From assembly GCA_045616665.1 (NCBI GenBank), contig JAZLHE010000044.1, forward strand, positions 1 to 64,000: a stretch of DNA of 64,000 bases, given 5' to 3'. The stretch comes from RUG11690 sp045616665 (lineage in GTDB: Bacteria > Bacteroidota > Bacteroidia > Bacteroidales > WCHB1-69). The notes under the pieces are model-generated. The model worked only from the letters and a program-made list of their open reading frames with translations, did no database searches and was not told where the DNA came from. The position numbers and the translations under genes were made by a program. Shown one piece after another: positions 51,543-59,891 of the stretch; the stretch's first letter is position 1, and every line of letters starts with the position of its first letter.

Positions 51543-53039
51543 TTATTGAAGGTCGATTTCAATTCCTTGGATAAATTCCTGGGCTTTCACCATCAATTCG
51601 TGCATATATCGGTCGTTTTCGACAAATGGAACGGTTTTGCGGAAACTGGCGACGAAATCTTCAATGAAAGGAGAAGATTTCAACGGTCTTCGGAATTCGA
51701 AAGCTTGGGCGGCGTTGAACAGTTCAATGGCCAGGATTTTTTCCACGTTGTTCATTACCAAATAGCACTTGGTGGCAGCGTTGGCACCCATACTAACGTG
51801 GTCTTCTTGACCTTGTGATGATTCAACGGAGTCGGTTGAGCACGGCATCGTGAAGGCCTTGTTTTGGTTTACGATAGAGGCGGCCGTGTATTGAGGAATC
51901 ATAAATCCGGAATTCAGTCCTGGATTCTTTACCAAGAAGGAAGGGAGTTCGCGTTTGCCGGAAATCAATTGGTAGATACGACGTTCGGAGATGTTGCCCA
52001 ATTCGGCCATCGCCATCGTGAGGAAGTCCAAAACCAATGCCAACGGTTGTCCGTGGAAGTTGCCGGCAGAAATGATGAGGTCTTCGTCTGGAAATACGGT
52101 TGGATTGTCGGTAACGGAGTTGATTTCGGTTTCAACGACATCTCTAACGTGCTGGATTGAATCCTTGGAAGCACCGTGAACCTGCGGCATACAGCGGAAT
52201 GAATAAGGATCCTGAACGTGTTTCTTTTCGCGTTTGATGATTTCGGAACCTTCCAACATATTGCTGATATGCGTAGCGGTAAGGATTTGTCCAAGATGAG
52301 GTCTAACCAAGTGTACATTTAAGTTGAAAGGTTCGATGCGGCCGTCGAAAGCTTCCAGAGAAACGGTGCCGATGATGTCGGCCAACCAAGAAAGTTTTTC
52401 AGCCTTCATCAACAACCAAACGGCATAACTGCTCATAAACTGTGTGCCATTCAGCAGGGCCAAACCTTCTTTGGACTTGAGGGTGATGGGTTTCCAACCG
52501 AATTTCTTGTTGATTTCTTCGGCAGCGTATTTTTTGCCGCGATAATAAACTTCACCCATTCCAATTAAAGGTAGTGACAAGTGTGCCAATGGAGCCAAGT
52601 CGCCGGAAGCTCCCAACGAACCTTGCTGATAAACAACGGGATATACGCCATTGTTGAAGAAGTCGATCAATCTTTGAATGGTAACCAGTTGTGCGCCTGA
52701 ATGACCGTAAGACAAGGACTGAACTTTGAGCAGAAGCATAATTCTGACGATTTCTTGAGGAACTTCTTCTCCAAAACCGCAAGCGTGTGAAAGAACGAGG
52801 TTGCGTTGCAGGGTGGATAAGTCTTCGCTTGAAATGCTCTTGTTGCATAAAGAACCGAAACCCGTGGTTACGCCGTAAACGGGAACCTTGCTGTTTTTCA
52901 TCTTTTCATCGAGGTAGTTGCGGCATTTTTCAATGGCCGCAGTGGCTTCGTCTGAAAGTTCCAATTTGATTTTTTTGTCCAGAATTTTCTTGATAATGTC
53001 AAGACTGATTAACTCTGATGAAATCTGATGTTTTTTCAT
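51543..53039 (-). CDS. hutH: Histidine ammonia-lyase
   Basis: A 498-residue member of the MIO aromatic amino acid lyase family, the length of HutH. The self-cyclising Ala144-Ser145-Gly146 is in GSLGASGDLAPLAH; GVTTGFG and the active-site QFMSSY region are present. The specificity pair is Ser84-His85 in NLVLSHACGFG, as in histidine rather than phenylalanine or tyrosine lyases. It deaminates histidine to urocanate. No hutU, hutI or ftcD gene is adjacent, so the rest of the pathway must be elsewhere. A -7 box (TATCTTTG, 53072-53079, minus) lies 32 bases upstream. Confidence 0.93.
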   Translation of the reverse strand: MKKHQISSELISLDIIKKILDKKIKLELSDEATAAIEKCRNYLDEKMKNSKVPVYGVTTGFGSLCNKSISSEDLSTLQRNLVLSHACGFGEEVPQEIVRIMLLLKVQSLSYGHSGAQLVTIQRLIDFFNNGVYPVVYQQGSLGASGDLAPLAHLSLPLIGMGEVYYRGKKYAAEEINKKFGWKPITLKSKEGLALLNGTQFMSSYAVWLLMKAEKLSWLADIIGTVSLEAFDGRIEPFNLNVHLVRPHLGQILTATHISNMLEGSEIIKREKKHVQDPYSFRCMPQVHGASKDSIQHVRDVVETEINSVTDNPTVFPDEDLIISAGNFHGQPLALVLDFLTMAMAELGNISERRIYQLISGKRELPSFLVKNPGLNSGFMIPQYTAASIVNQNKAFTMPCSTDSVESSQGQEDHVSMGANAATKCYLVMNNVEKILAIELFNAAQAFEFRRPLKSSPFIEDFVASFRKTVPFVENDRYMHELMVKAQEFIQGIEIDLQ

Positions 53040-53071
53040 TGTATATATTTTTTGATAATTATTTTCGCTTG

Positions 53072-53079
53072 CAAAGATA
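53072..53079 (-). promoter_or_regulatory. -7 box of hutH
   Basis: TATCTTTG on the minus strand matches TAnnTTTG, 32 bases before the hutH ATG. Confidence 0.5.
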
Positions 53080-53174
53080 ATATTTTTTCGTCCCCAATAT
53101 GCCGAAATTATTGACTTTTTTTGAAATTTGCAAAAAATAATGGATTTTTTTTGTCTTTTTTTTCATTAAAACGC

Positions 53175-53203
53175 TTGTTATTTAAAAAATATGCTTATTT
53201 TTG
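53175..53203 (+). promoter_or_regulatory. Promoter of the four-helix-bundle gene
   Basis: TTG at 53175-53177, an 18-base spacer and TATTTTTG at 53196-53203, about 30 bases before the ATG. Confidence 0.6.
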
Positions 53204-53232
53204 TCAAATAATTTTAACGAAAACAAAACGAC

Positions 53233-53676
53233 ATGAGTGAACAGGAAAATCAGGTAAGTTTCTTTAGATTTGAGGATCTGAGAATTTACGACAAGGCTAT
53301 GGACTATATCAGCTGGCTGTATAGCACTACTTCAACTTTCTCTTCGGAAAACAAAGAATGTGTTGTTGATATGTTTTTGAAGGCATCGCATTCTATTGCG
53401 TTGCATTTGGCAGAAGGTTCGTCACGCAACAAGGCCCAGTTTGTCTATTTTCTGAAAATGGCAAAAAGTTCCGTTAGGGAATGTGTTGTCTATACGGAAA
53501 TTGCTTTTAAGGTCGGTTTGATGAACGACGATCATCGCGAATATTCGAGAACCCAATTAATGGAGTTGACCAAGATGATTGGTTCGTTGATTGCTTCTTT
53601 GCAACGCAACAATGCTCGAACGGCTCATAGTGGTGATTATGAAGATATGGGTGAGAATGACAATGATATTATGTAA
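53233..53676 (+). CDS. Four-helix-bundle protein (23S rRNA intervening-sequence-encoded family)
   Basis: A 147-residue four-helix-bundle protein (S23/IVS family). It has the family opening FRFEDLRIYDKAMDYI, the helix SHSIALHLAEGSSRNKAQF and SSVRECVVYTEIAFKVG. Such proteins are widespread stand-alone genes; a role is not known, though some are encoded in rRNA intervening sequences. Here it is chromosomal, with its own promoter, and no rRNA is near. The acidic C-terminus (DYEDMGENDNDIM) is unusual for the family. Confidence 0.9.
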   Translation: MSEQENQVSFFRFEDLRIYDKAMDYISWLYSTTSTFSSENKECVVDMFLKASHSIALHLAEGSSRNKAQFVYFLKMAKSSVRECVVYTEIAFKVGLMNDDHREYSRTQLMELTKMIGSLIASLQRNNARTAHSGDYEDMGENDNDIM

Positions 53677-53712
53677 TGTTTAATTACATAAGTCTTTTTC
53701 TCATTCTGTCTT

Positions 53713-54894
53713 TTATTTTCTGAAAATTTCTGTTGCACGGTGAAAAATTCCTGTGCAATAAGAAATTGTCATTCCATAATTGCTTACGGGGATTCCTTGT
53801 TCTATAATAGTTTTGATTCTGTTGGAAAGTTGTTTTTTGCTTACCATACATCCGCCGCATTGGATAGCCATTTTGATGTTGTCCAATGGCGGAAGTGGCG
53901 ACAATGCCGATACAAATTCAAATTGGAGTTGTTTTTTTGTGAATTTTTGTATGAGTTTAGGCAATTTCTTTCTTCCAATGTCCTCGCAAGAAGAAATATG
54001 GGTGCAGGATTCCAGGATAAGAACGGTGTCGCCGTCTTGAAGTTGTTCAAGAAATGATGTTCCTTTGAGATAGTTTTCAAAATTGCCTTTGGATCGTGCC
54101 AAAACGATGCTGAAACCTGTCAATGGAATGTCGGTTGGTACAACAGCTTCGACTTCCGCAAATACTTGGCTGTCGGTGATGATTAGGTTGGGTTGGTGGT
54201 GTTCGAGATAGCCGGCCAGTTCATTTGGCTGTAGGCAAACGGCTACGGCGTGGTTGTCCAGAATGTTGCGGATGACTTGCACCTGCGGCAGAATGAGTCT
54301 GCCTTCTGGGGCTTCCGAATCCTGCGGCATCACCAGCACGATGGTTTCGCCGGCGTGGATGAGGTCGTCTAATAGAATTTCTTTGTGGTATGCCGATTCG
54401 GGAATGATTTTGGCAAGTTCTTTAACCAGTTTGTCAATGCCTTGCTTTTGTTGCGCGCCGCAGTCGATAATGGGCATTCCGTAACTTTCCAATGCGGTTT
54501 TGGAGCTTTCACGCAAAGGTTGAATATCAGATTTGTTATGTGCGATGACAAAGGGAACGTCAAATTTCTTGAGCTGACGGATGATGTCCTTTTCGGCATC
54601 ATCCCATTCGTTATGGCTGATGACTAAGATGGCGGCATCAATGGTTTGAAGGGTTTCGATAGTTTTGGCCACTCGTTTCTCTCCGACTTCGCCTTGGTCG
54701 TCCAGTCCGGCGGTGTCAATCAGCACGCAGGGACCGATGCCGAAAATCTCAATGCTTTTCTTGACGGGGTCGGTCGTGGTGCCGGGCGTGTCCGACACAA
54801 TGGCAATTTCTTGTCCTGCAATCGCATTAATCAGTGCACTTTTCCCTTGGTTTCGTTTCCCGAAAATGCCGATGAATATTTTGTTGCCTGCCAT
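53713..54894 (-). CDS. hydF: [FeFe]-hydrogenase H-cluster maturation GTPase HydF
   Basis: A 393-residue HydF. G domain with G1 GKRNQGKSALI, G3 DTAGLDD and G4 NKSD; a dimerisation domain; and a C-terminal iron-sulfur domain with Cys297-x-His299 (SCTH) and Cys346-x-x-Cys349 (CGGC). HydF is the scaffold on which the 2Fe subcluster of [FeFe]-hydrogenase is assembled with HydE and HydG, which are not in the window. In the usual CxH...HCxxC motif the residue before the CxxC is His; here it is Gln345. This His is known to vary, so the protein may still be active. It implies H2 metabolism in the host. Confidence 0.93.
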   Translation of the reverse strand: MAGNKIFIGIFGKRNQGKSALINAIAGQEIAIVSDTPGTTTDPVKKSIEIFGIGPCVLIDTAGLDDQGEVGEKRVAKTIETLQTIDAAILVISHNEWDDAEKDIIRQLKKFDVPFVIAHNKSDIQPLRESSKTALESYGMPIIDCGAQQKQGIDKLVKELAKIIPESAYHKEILLDDLIHAGETIVLVMPQDSEAPEGRLILPQVQVIRNILDNHAVAVCLQPNELAGYLEHHQPNLIITDSQVFAEVEAVVPTDIPLTGFSIVLARSKGNFENYLKGTSFLEQLQDGDTVLILESCTHISSCEDIGRKKLPKLIQKFTKKQLQFEFVSALSPLPPLDNIKMAIQCGGCMVSKKQLSNRIKTIIEQGIPVSNYGMTISYCTGIFHRATEIFRK

Positions 54895-54901
54895 ATCCCT
54901 G

Positions 54902-54947
54902 GTTTAGTTGTTTATATGTTTAGTTGTTTATATGTTTAGTTGTTTTC
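54902..54947. repeat. 16-bp tandem repeat, 2.7 copies
   Basis: GTTTAGTTGTTTATAT occurs twice in perfect tandem (54902-54917 and 54918-54933) followed by a partial third copy. It lies between hydF and the FAD-dehydrogenase gene, and the latter's TAA stop codon is inside the partial copy, so copy-number changes would not alter the protein but could change spacing. Confidence 0.85.
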
Positions 54948-56498
54948 TGTGTCAATTATCTCCATAGCGGTTTTGAGGCCGTCGAGGGCGGCACTGACGA
55001 TGCCTCCCGCGTAGCCCGCGCCTTCGCCCACGGGATAGATGCCTTTGATGTTGCATTGTCGTTTTTCATCACGCAAAATCCGTACCGGCGACGACGACCT
55101 GCTTTCAATGCCGGTCATCACGGCGTCCGGGTCGTTGAAGCCGTGCATCTTCTTGTCCAGAAGAGGCAGTGCTTCCCGTAATGATTGCGTTACGTAGGCG
55201 GGAAGACAGCGTTCCAACTCGCAAAAAACGACTCCGTGAGGGTAGGAGGGGTTGACGCTTCGTGCCTGTGTTGCCACTTTTTTCCTCAAAAATTCGCCCA
55301 CCAAGTTGGCGGGAGCCCGGTAGTCGCCAGCAATTTGAAATGCCTTTCGTTCGTAATCTTCTTGAAATTTCAGTCCATCCAAAGGATTGTCAACGAAAAA
55401 GTCTTCAGGATTGATACCCACGAGCAAGGCACTGTTGGCATTGGCTTTGTCGCGTTTTTTCTCGCTCATTCCGTTGGTGACGATGCTTTCCTTTTCGCTG
55501 GCGGAAGCCATCACGGTGCCGCCCGGGCACATACAGAAGGTATAGACGCTGCGATTGGCCAAATGGACTACGCCGCGGTAGGAGGCGGCGGGCAGGAAAC
55601 GGGCGCTTTTGCCGTATTGCATTTGGTTGATCTTGCTTTGCAGATGTTCGATGCGAACGCCAATGGAGAATGCTTTGGGTTCCATCTTTAGTCCCTTGTT
55701 ATACAAATGTCTGATGGTGTCGCGAGCCGAATGTCCCAGACAAAGCAGCAAATGTTCTGTCTGAAGGATTATTCCGCCATCGCAAAAGACACTGATGACA
55801 TTGCCTTCTGTGGAAAAGTCGGTGAACCGGCAGTTGAAGTGAAATTCGCCGCCCAGACTGATGATTTCTTCACGGATGTTGCGAACTACTTTTTCAAGAT
55901 AGTCGGTGCCTACGTGCGGATTGGCGGAGTAGCATACATCTTCTGTGGCGCCGTGTTTATAAAATTCATCAAGAATAAATTGGATGAATTCGTCGTTGAC
56001 GTTGGTGGAAAGCTTGCCGTCAGAAAAAGTGCCGGCACCGCCTTCTCCAAACTGGATGTTGGAGTTCTCGTTGAGTTTTTTGTCGGTCAGAAAGTCGGCC
56101 ACGTCTTTTTTGCGTTGTTCGATACTGCCGCCTCGCTCAATGATGATGGGGCGGGCGTGGCAGCGTGCCAAATAGAGGGCCGCAAACATTCCGGCGGGAC
56201 CGAAACCCACCACGACGGGCTGGTGCGGAAAATTCCACTCTTCATATCGCATTTCTTTTTTGGGCTTAAAAAGGCTGACATTGTCGAATTGCAGCAAATC
56301 CTCATTTTCATTTTTTAAATGAAGATAAATTTGATAAAGATAGAAAACGTGGTCTTTCTTGCGTGCGTCGATAGATTGTCTCAGAATCTTAAAATCCACG
56401 ATATCTTCCATCGCGATATTATACTCTTTCGTCACCCTTGATTTCAGGTCAACTTTCTGTTCAACAGGTATCTTGATGTTTGAAATCTTAATTTTCAT
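54936..56498 (-). CDS. FAD-dependent dehydrogenase (NAD(FAD)-utilising family)
   Basis: A 520-residue flavoprotein. An N-terminal domain of about 95 residues (IKIPVEQKVDLKSRVTKEY) precedes the FAD-binding Rossmann motif VVVGFGPAGMFAALYLA; the family stretches QFGEGGAGTFSDGKL, CLGHSARDTI, MCPGGTVMASASE and the C-terminal GIYPVGEGAGYAGGI are present. It belongs to a conserved family of uncharacterised dehydrogenases widespread in anaerobes. Substrate unknown. It is upstream of hydF on the same strand, 41 bases away. Confidence 0.87.
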   Translation of the reverse strand: MKIKISNIKIPVEQKVDLKSRVTKEYNIAMEDIVDFKILRQSIDARKKDHVFYLYQIYLHLKNENEDLLQFDNVSLFKPKKEMRYEEWNFPHQPVVVGFGPAGMFAALYLARCHARPIIIERGGSIEQRKKDVADFLTDKKLNENSNIQFGEGGAGTFSDGKLSTNVNDEFIQFILDEFYKHGATEDVCYSANPHVGTDYLEKVVRNIREEIISLGGEFHFNCRFTDFSTEGNVISVFCDGGIILQTEHLLLCLGHSARDTIRHLYNKGLKMEPKAFSIGVRIEHLQSKINQMQYGKSARFLPAASYRGVVHLANRSVYTFCMCPGGTVMASASEKESIVTNGMSEKKRDKANANSALLVGINPEDFFVDNPLDGLKFQEDYERKAFQIAGDYRAPANLVGEFLRKKVATQARSVNPSYPHGVVFCELERCLPAYVTQSLREALPLLDKKMHGFNDPDAVMTGIESRSSSPVRILRDEKRQCNIKGIYPVGEGAGYAGGIVSAALDGLKTAMEIIDTENN

Positions 56499-56574
56499 AC
56501 CGAAACAATCCGAATGCGATTTTGTCGGTGCAAAAATACAAAATTTATGCTCATAACTGAAACTTTTGCTTGCC

Positions 56575-56791
56575 TGCCGATCTCGTCATAGTTTGATTTT
56601 TTTTTTAGGGCGTTCCGGCGCCCTGCGGTCGCCGTCGGGCTTTCCGCACTAACTTCGGGCTCGTTCCTCGCCCTCGTAAATGTGCTCCAATCCCTAACGC
56701 AAAGAAGGGGATAGGTGCATACGATATTATTACGGTTTTCTCGTAGGAACGGCGTACACACCGTTCCTACAAAGAAGGCCGTTTGTATCAT
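56575..56791. repeat. Repeat-rich intergenic region
   Basis: Between the FAD-dehydrogenase start and the DUF4491 stop lie: a GC-rich block (about 56608-56676, GGCGTTCCGGCGCC start) unlike the AT-rich intergenic DNA elsewhere; a 33-base segment at 56678-56710 repeated with 5 mismatches at 57934-57966; and a palindrome GTAGGAACGG-8 nt-CCGTTCCTAC at 56743-56770. No gene was recognised. Confidence 0.8.
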
Positions 56792-57079
56792 TCAAACCTT
56801 TCTTTTCGGATTCTTGGGAAACCAGCCGCGCTGCACGCGTTTGCGCTGATGAAAAAGCTCGAGAATGCTCCACAACCACGAGCAGCCAACGACGCCTGCG
56901 AGAGTGCTGATAACGGGGTTGGCGACAAACAGTGACGCGCCGATGAATGCTAGTCCCAAAATTAGAAACACCCACCAAACCTTCACGCCGAAGTGATACT
57001 CGGATTTGATGACGATGGGGTGGAAAATGCCAATGATAATGAAGGTGGCGATGGCGGTGATGAGACCGATGAAATTCAT
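56792..57079 (-). CDS. DUF4491-family small membrane protein
   Basis: A 95-residue membrane protein with three hydrophobic helices (FIGLITAIATFIIIGIFHPIVI, WWVFLILGLAFIGASLFV, ISTLAGVVGCSWLWSILELF) and a basic tail (HQRKRVQRGWFPKNPKRK). This is the DUF4491 layout. Function unknown. It lies just before a repeat-rich region and after the AlkD-type gene on the same strand. Confidence 0.82.
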   Translation of the reverse strand: MNFIGLITAIATFIIIGIFHPIVIKSEYHFGVKVWWVFLILGLAFIGASLFVANPVISTLAGVVGCSWLWSILELFHQRKRVQRGWFPKNPKRKV

Positions 57080-57146
57080 GTGCTTTTAATGGTTGTTATA
57101 ACTGATAAAAAATGTCAAAGGACAAAAAACATTTTAGTTATCTTCA

Positions 57147-57857
57147 TTAAACGGTTCCTTTCAAATAGGCCTTTCGTTCTTCTTCGGGGAATTTTTCAAT
57201 GGCGTATCGCAGCATTGTGCGCGGCATCGTCTGGTAGCGCGTGGACAAAAACTTCCGGAGTCGTGCGGAATCTTGCTTGTAAGTTTCGCGCAGCAGCCAG
57301 CCAACAGCTTTCTGGATGAGGTCGTGCGGGTGGTGCAGCAGGATGTCGGCGATGGCAAAGCTGTCGTCCAGTTGACCGTGACGCACGAACTGCATTGTGC
57401 TGACGATGGCGATGCGCTGTTCCCAAATGCTTCTGCCGTGTTTGGCAAACTGATAAAGCAAGGTCCGGTCTTTGTCCAGCAACCAGGTTCCTAAAATCTC
57501 ATAGCAGCTCAAATCCACCAGATCCCAGTTGTTGATGCACGCGGTATGAGACAAATAGAAATCCACGCACTGCTGTTGCATTTCTGGAGAACGCTTTGCT
57601 TTGTGAAAAATCTTCACCAGCGTGAGCAGTGCGGCCAAGCGCACTTCGTGATATTCCGACGCGATGCACGCTTTGAGGTCATCAAAAGTGACGTTCTGCC
57701 ATTCTTGTTTGACGACGGCGCGGGTTATAGGCACTTTGATGCCCAAAAACAGATCGCCTTCTCCGTATTGTCCTTTTCCGGTTTTGAAAAAGCGGGACAG
57801 ATTCGCCACTTGCGATTCGTCTTGCTGTGCCATTATGGCTTGTAACAGTCTGTTCAT
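57147..57857 (-). CDS. DNA alkylation repair enzyme, AlkD type
   Basis: A 236-residue all-helical HEAT-like repeat protein of the AlkD family. The conserved stretch near the N-terminus (RFFKTGKGQYGEGDLFLGIKVP), the INNWDLVDLS segment (which in AlkD contributes the active-site Trp and Asp) and the C-terminal YQTMPRTMLRYAIEKFPEEER are typical. AlkD excises N3- and N7-alkylated purines by a non-flipping mechanism. It lies in the repeat-rich accessory stretch, 67 bases upstream of the DUF4491 gene. Confidence 0.9.
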   Translation of the reverse strand: MNRLLQAIMAQQDESQVANLSRFFKTGKGQYGEGDLFLGIKVPITRAVVKQEWQNVTFDDLKACIASEYHEVRLAALLTLVKIFHKAKRSPEMQQQCVDFYLSHTACINNWDLVDLSCYEILGTWLLDKDRTLLYQFAKHGRSIWEQRIAIVSTMQFVRHGQLDDSFAIADILLHHPHDLIQKAVGWLLRETYKQDSARLRKFLSTRYQTMPRTMLRYAIEKFPEEERKAYLKGTV

Positions 57858-57933
57858 TTGTTATTTGAATATTTGTGACGTGTGGTTTTGGTATTCACTT
57901 TGGTGATGGTGTCTTGCTTGGCGAAGTTGCTTA

Positions 57934-57997
57934 AAATGTGCTCCAATCTCTAATGCGAAGAAAGGACCCCAAATTGTTGTAGAGACGTTGCACGCAA
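57934..57997. repeat. Second copy of the 33-base repeat plus degenerate GTAGAGACG palindrome
   Basis: 57934-57966 matches 56678-56710 at 28 of 33 positions, same orientation. Immediately after, 57979-57997 reads GTAGAGACGTTGCACGCAA, half of a palindrome of which only the inner TTGC/GCAA is preserved. Related GTAGAGACGTG blocks occur at 61021-61051 and 62650-62662. Confidence 0.75.
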
Positions 57998-58033
57998 TAT
58001 GCTTCGACAATTTTTTCATCTTGCCGACAATAA

Positions 58034-59857
58034 TCACAAACAATAATAATATTTCTTAATTAAATTCGTCATTTTTGTGCGACGCATCTCAAGAAATTCA
58101 TCATATTGCGTATGATCCATCTTCAAGATTTCTGCTGGGATACAGTTGTCTTCCAAATTCTTCAAAAACTCATCCTCGGATTTGACAGCCTTGAATGATG
58201 ACTCCGTTTGCTTTTGGATCTCCATCAGAGCATCATTAAAATATTCGCTGGGCGCCTTTTTCCCAATTTTAATATTGACGGGCGTATCCAGATAGGCGTA
58301 ATTGGCTACCTGATTGTATTGATTTTTCTCATACCCATTGTCCACTAGATATTTTTTGGGGAAAATGTGATGGATGTCACCACCTAAATTCACCAATTCA
58401 CTTACGGGAATGTGAGACAGCAGAGAATCTCTCTTGAAGAAAATCTGTGCAGCCAAAAATACCTGATAAGTCGGATTGATGGAGGAAACGTATGTCAGAT
58501 TCTGGTTCAGTTGGATGTTCCAGAAATTGTCTGACAGGTTGGCATCTTCGATGGATTTCAGAGTGGCCTTAACACCGATTTCTCCAATCAGACGGATGTC
58601 TTTGGCAAAGGCAGTTTCAGGTGAAGAACTATAACGGCCCGTGAGGACGGAGAGCACGTACCAGCGCTGTACCAAGCTCTTGATTTCGTCCACCGGAACT
58701 TCCTTCGTTTCTTGAAGAATTAGATACACGGCGTATGCGAAATCAATGGCCATAACGGAATTGACCAGCTTTTTTGATATAAAGCCAGCGGAACGAATAG
58801 CCAGCATAAACTGAGTGAAATTGTATTCGTCGATTACATTTTTCACCCCCGACTTAAGATTCGTATAGGTCTGTTCTACAATCTCTTCTTTGAATTCTTT
58901 GGTTTCGAAATCGCGGCCAGAAAGCATAGCCACCAAGTCGCCGAGTTTGGCGCGCTTGCATTTGTGCATAAACGCCACACGCAGCACGTCGTCGCACTCG
59001 GGATCATACACGGTTTCTTTGTCATCCTTCAGCCAACGCAGAATGTCAAGGTACTCCGTAGCGGCAAAGACAGCATCGTTTCCCTTAATTTTATTGAAGA
59101 AAGTCCCGTCCTTACAGAGATGGGAAAAGTAATCGACCACTTTCCTAAGGGTATTGCCACCGTGAATTTCATCGGCCGCTATTTTTGACATCACGAAGTC
59201 GCCCTGACTGAGTGCCGTTCCTTTGGAATTGATACGGATGAAAATATCGGTCACGATGTCAATGTCCAGACTGGCATCAAGTTCGATGACACCGATGTTG
59301 CAGTGTTGCAAGTTTTTGAGTCCTTCGATGATGCGGTGCAAGTCTTCCTGGTCCATTTCCGGATTATCCTCTACATATTTCCCGATGAATTTGAAACTGG
59401 AAAAGTCAGACTTGAAAATCTCGGAAATATCTGGAATCCAACGCTTACTCTTGATATGGGCAGGAGTTTGCACAGCGAAGATTTCAGCATCGGTGCTGTC
59501 AGACATTGCGGCAAATGGATCGAAAGCGATTTTCACGCGGCCTTCACTATAGTCGCTGAAAACCACGTTCTTGCCAGCGATAGCGGTCATCAGAGCCGTG
59601 ATACGTTGCTGACCGTCGATGAGCACTTTCTTGCCCTCCGACAGCTGTCCGGTTTTGAGTTTTACGGTAGGATTTTTCCAGATGATGATGTAGCCGGTAG
59701 GATAACCCTTGTAAAGAGAATCCATCAAATCTCGCACCTGCGATTTCCTCCAAACAAACGGTCTTTGAATTTCCGGAATGGCTATGTCGTTGGCCTCAAT
59801 CAGACCCAAAATCTGGCTGATAGTCAGTGGATAGTTGTTGTATTTCTGTTTATCCAT
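58034..59857 (-). CDS. DUF262-domain protein (GmrS-like N-terminus, HNH-like C-terminus)
   Basis: A 607-residue protein. The N-terminal DUF262 (ParB/sulfiredoxin-like nucleotidase fold) has PEIQRPFVWRKSQVRDLMDSL, GYPTGYIIIW and the signature Asp81-Gly-Gln-Gln-Arg85 in LIDGQQRITAL; the C-terminal part has DIHHIFPKKYL with His496-His497, a DUF1524/HNH-like nuclease motif. This is the architecture of GmrSD-type IV restriction and related phage-defence effectors. The start at 59857 begins at the first conserved block; a longer frame from 59947 overlaps the Fic gene and is rejected. It follows the Fic gene by 34 bases on the same strand. Defence role is inferred from the family. Confidence 0.88.
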   Translation of the reverse strand: MDKQKYNNYPLTISQILGLIEANDIAIPEIQRPFVWRKSQVRDLMDSLYKGYPTGYIIIWKNPTVKLKTGQLSEGKKVLIDGQQRITALMTAIAGKNVVFSDYSEGRVKIAFDPFAAMSDSTDAEIFAVQTPAHIKSKRWIPDISEIFKSDFSSFKFIGKYVEDNPEMDQEDLHRIIEGLKNLQHCNIGVIELDASLDIDIVTDIFIRINSKGTALSQGDFVMSKIAADEIHGGNTLRKVVDYFSHLCKDGTFFNKIKGNDAVFAATEYLDILRWLKDDKETVYDPECDDVLRVAFMHKCKRAKLGDLVAMLSGRDFETKEFKEEIVEQTYTNLKSGVKNVIDEYNFTQFMLAIRSAGFISKKLVNSVMAIDFAYAVYLILQETKEVPVDEIKSLVQRWYVLSVLTGRYSSSPETAFAKDIRLIGEIGVKATLKSIEDANLSDNFWNIQLNQNLTYVSSINPTYQVFLAAQIFFKRDSLLSHIPVSELVNLGGDIHHIFPKKYLVDNGYEKNQYNQVANYAYLDTPVNIKIGKKAPSEYFNDALMEIQKQTESSFKAVKSEDEFLKNLEDNCIPAEILKMDHTQYDEFLEMRRTKMTNLIKKYYYCL

Positions 59858-59891
59858 ATTTGGATTATTTATAAAATTTCTAATATCTATT

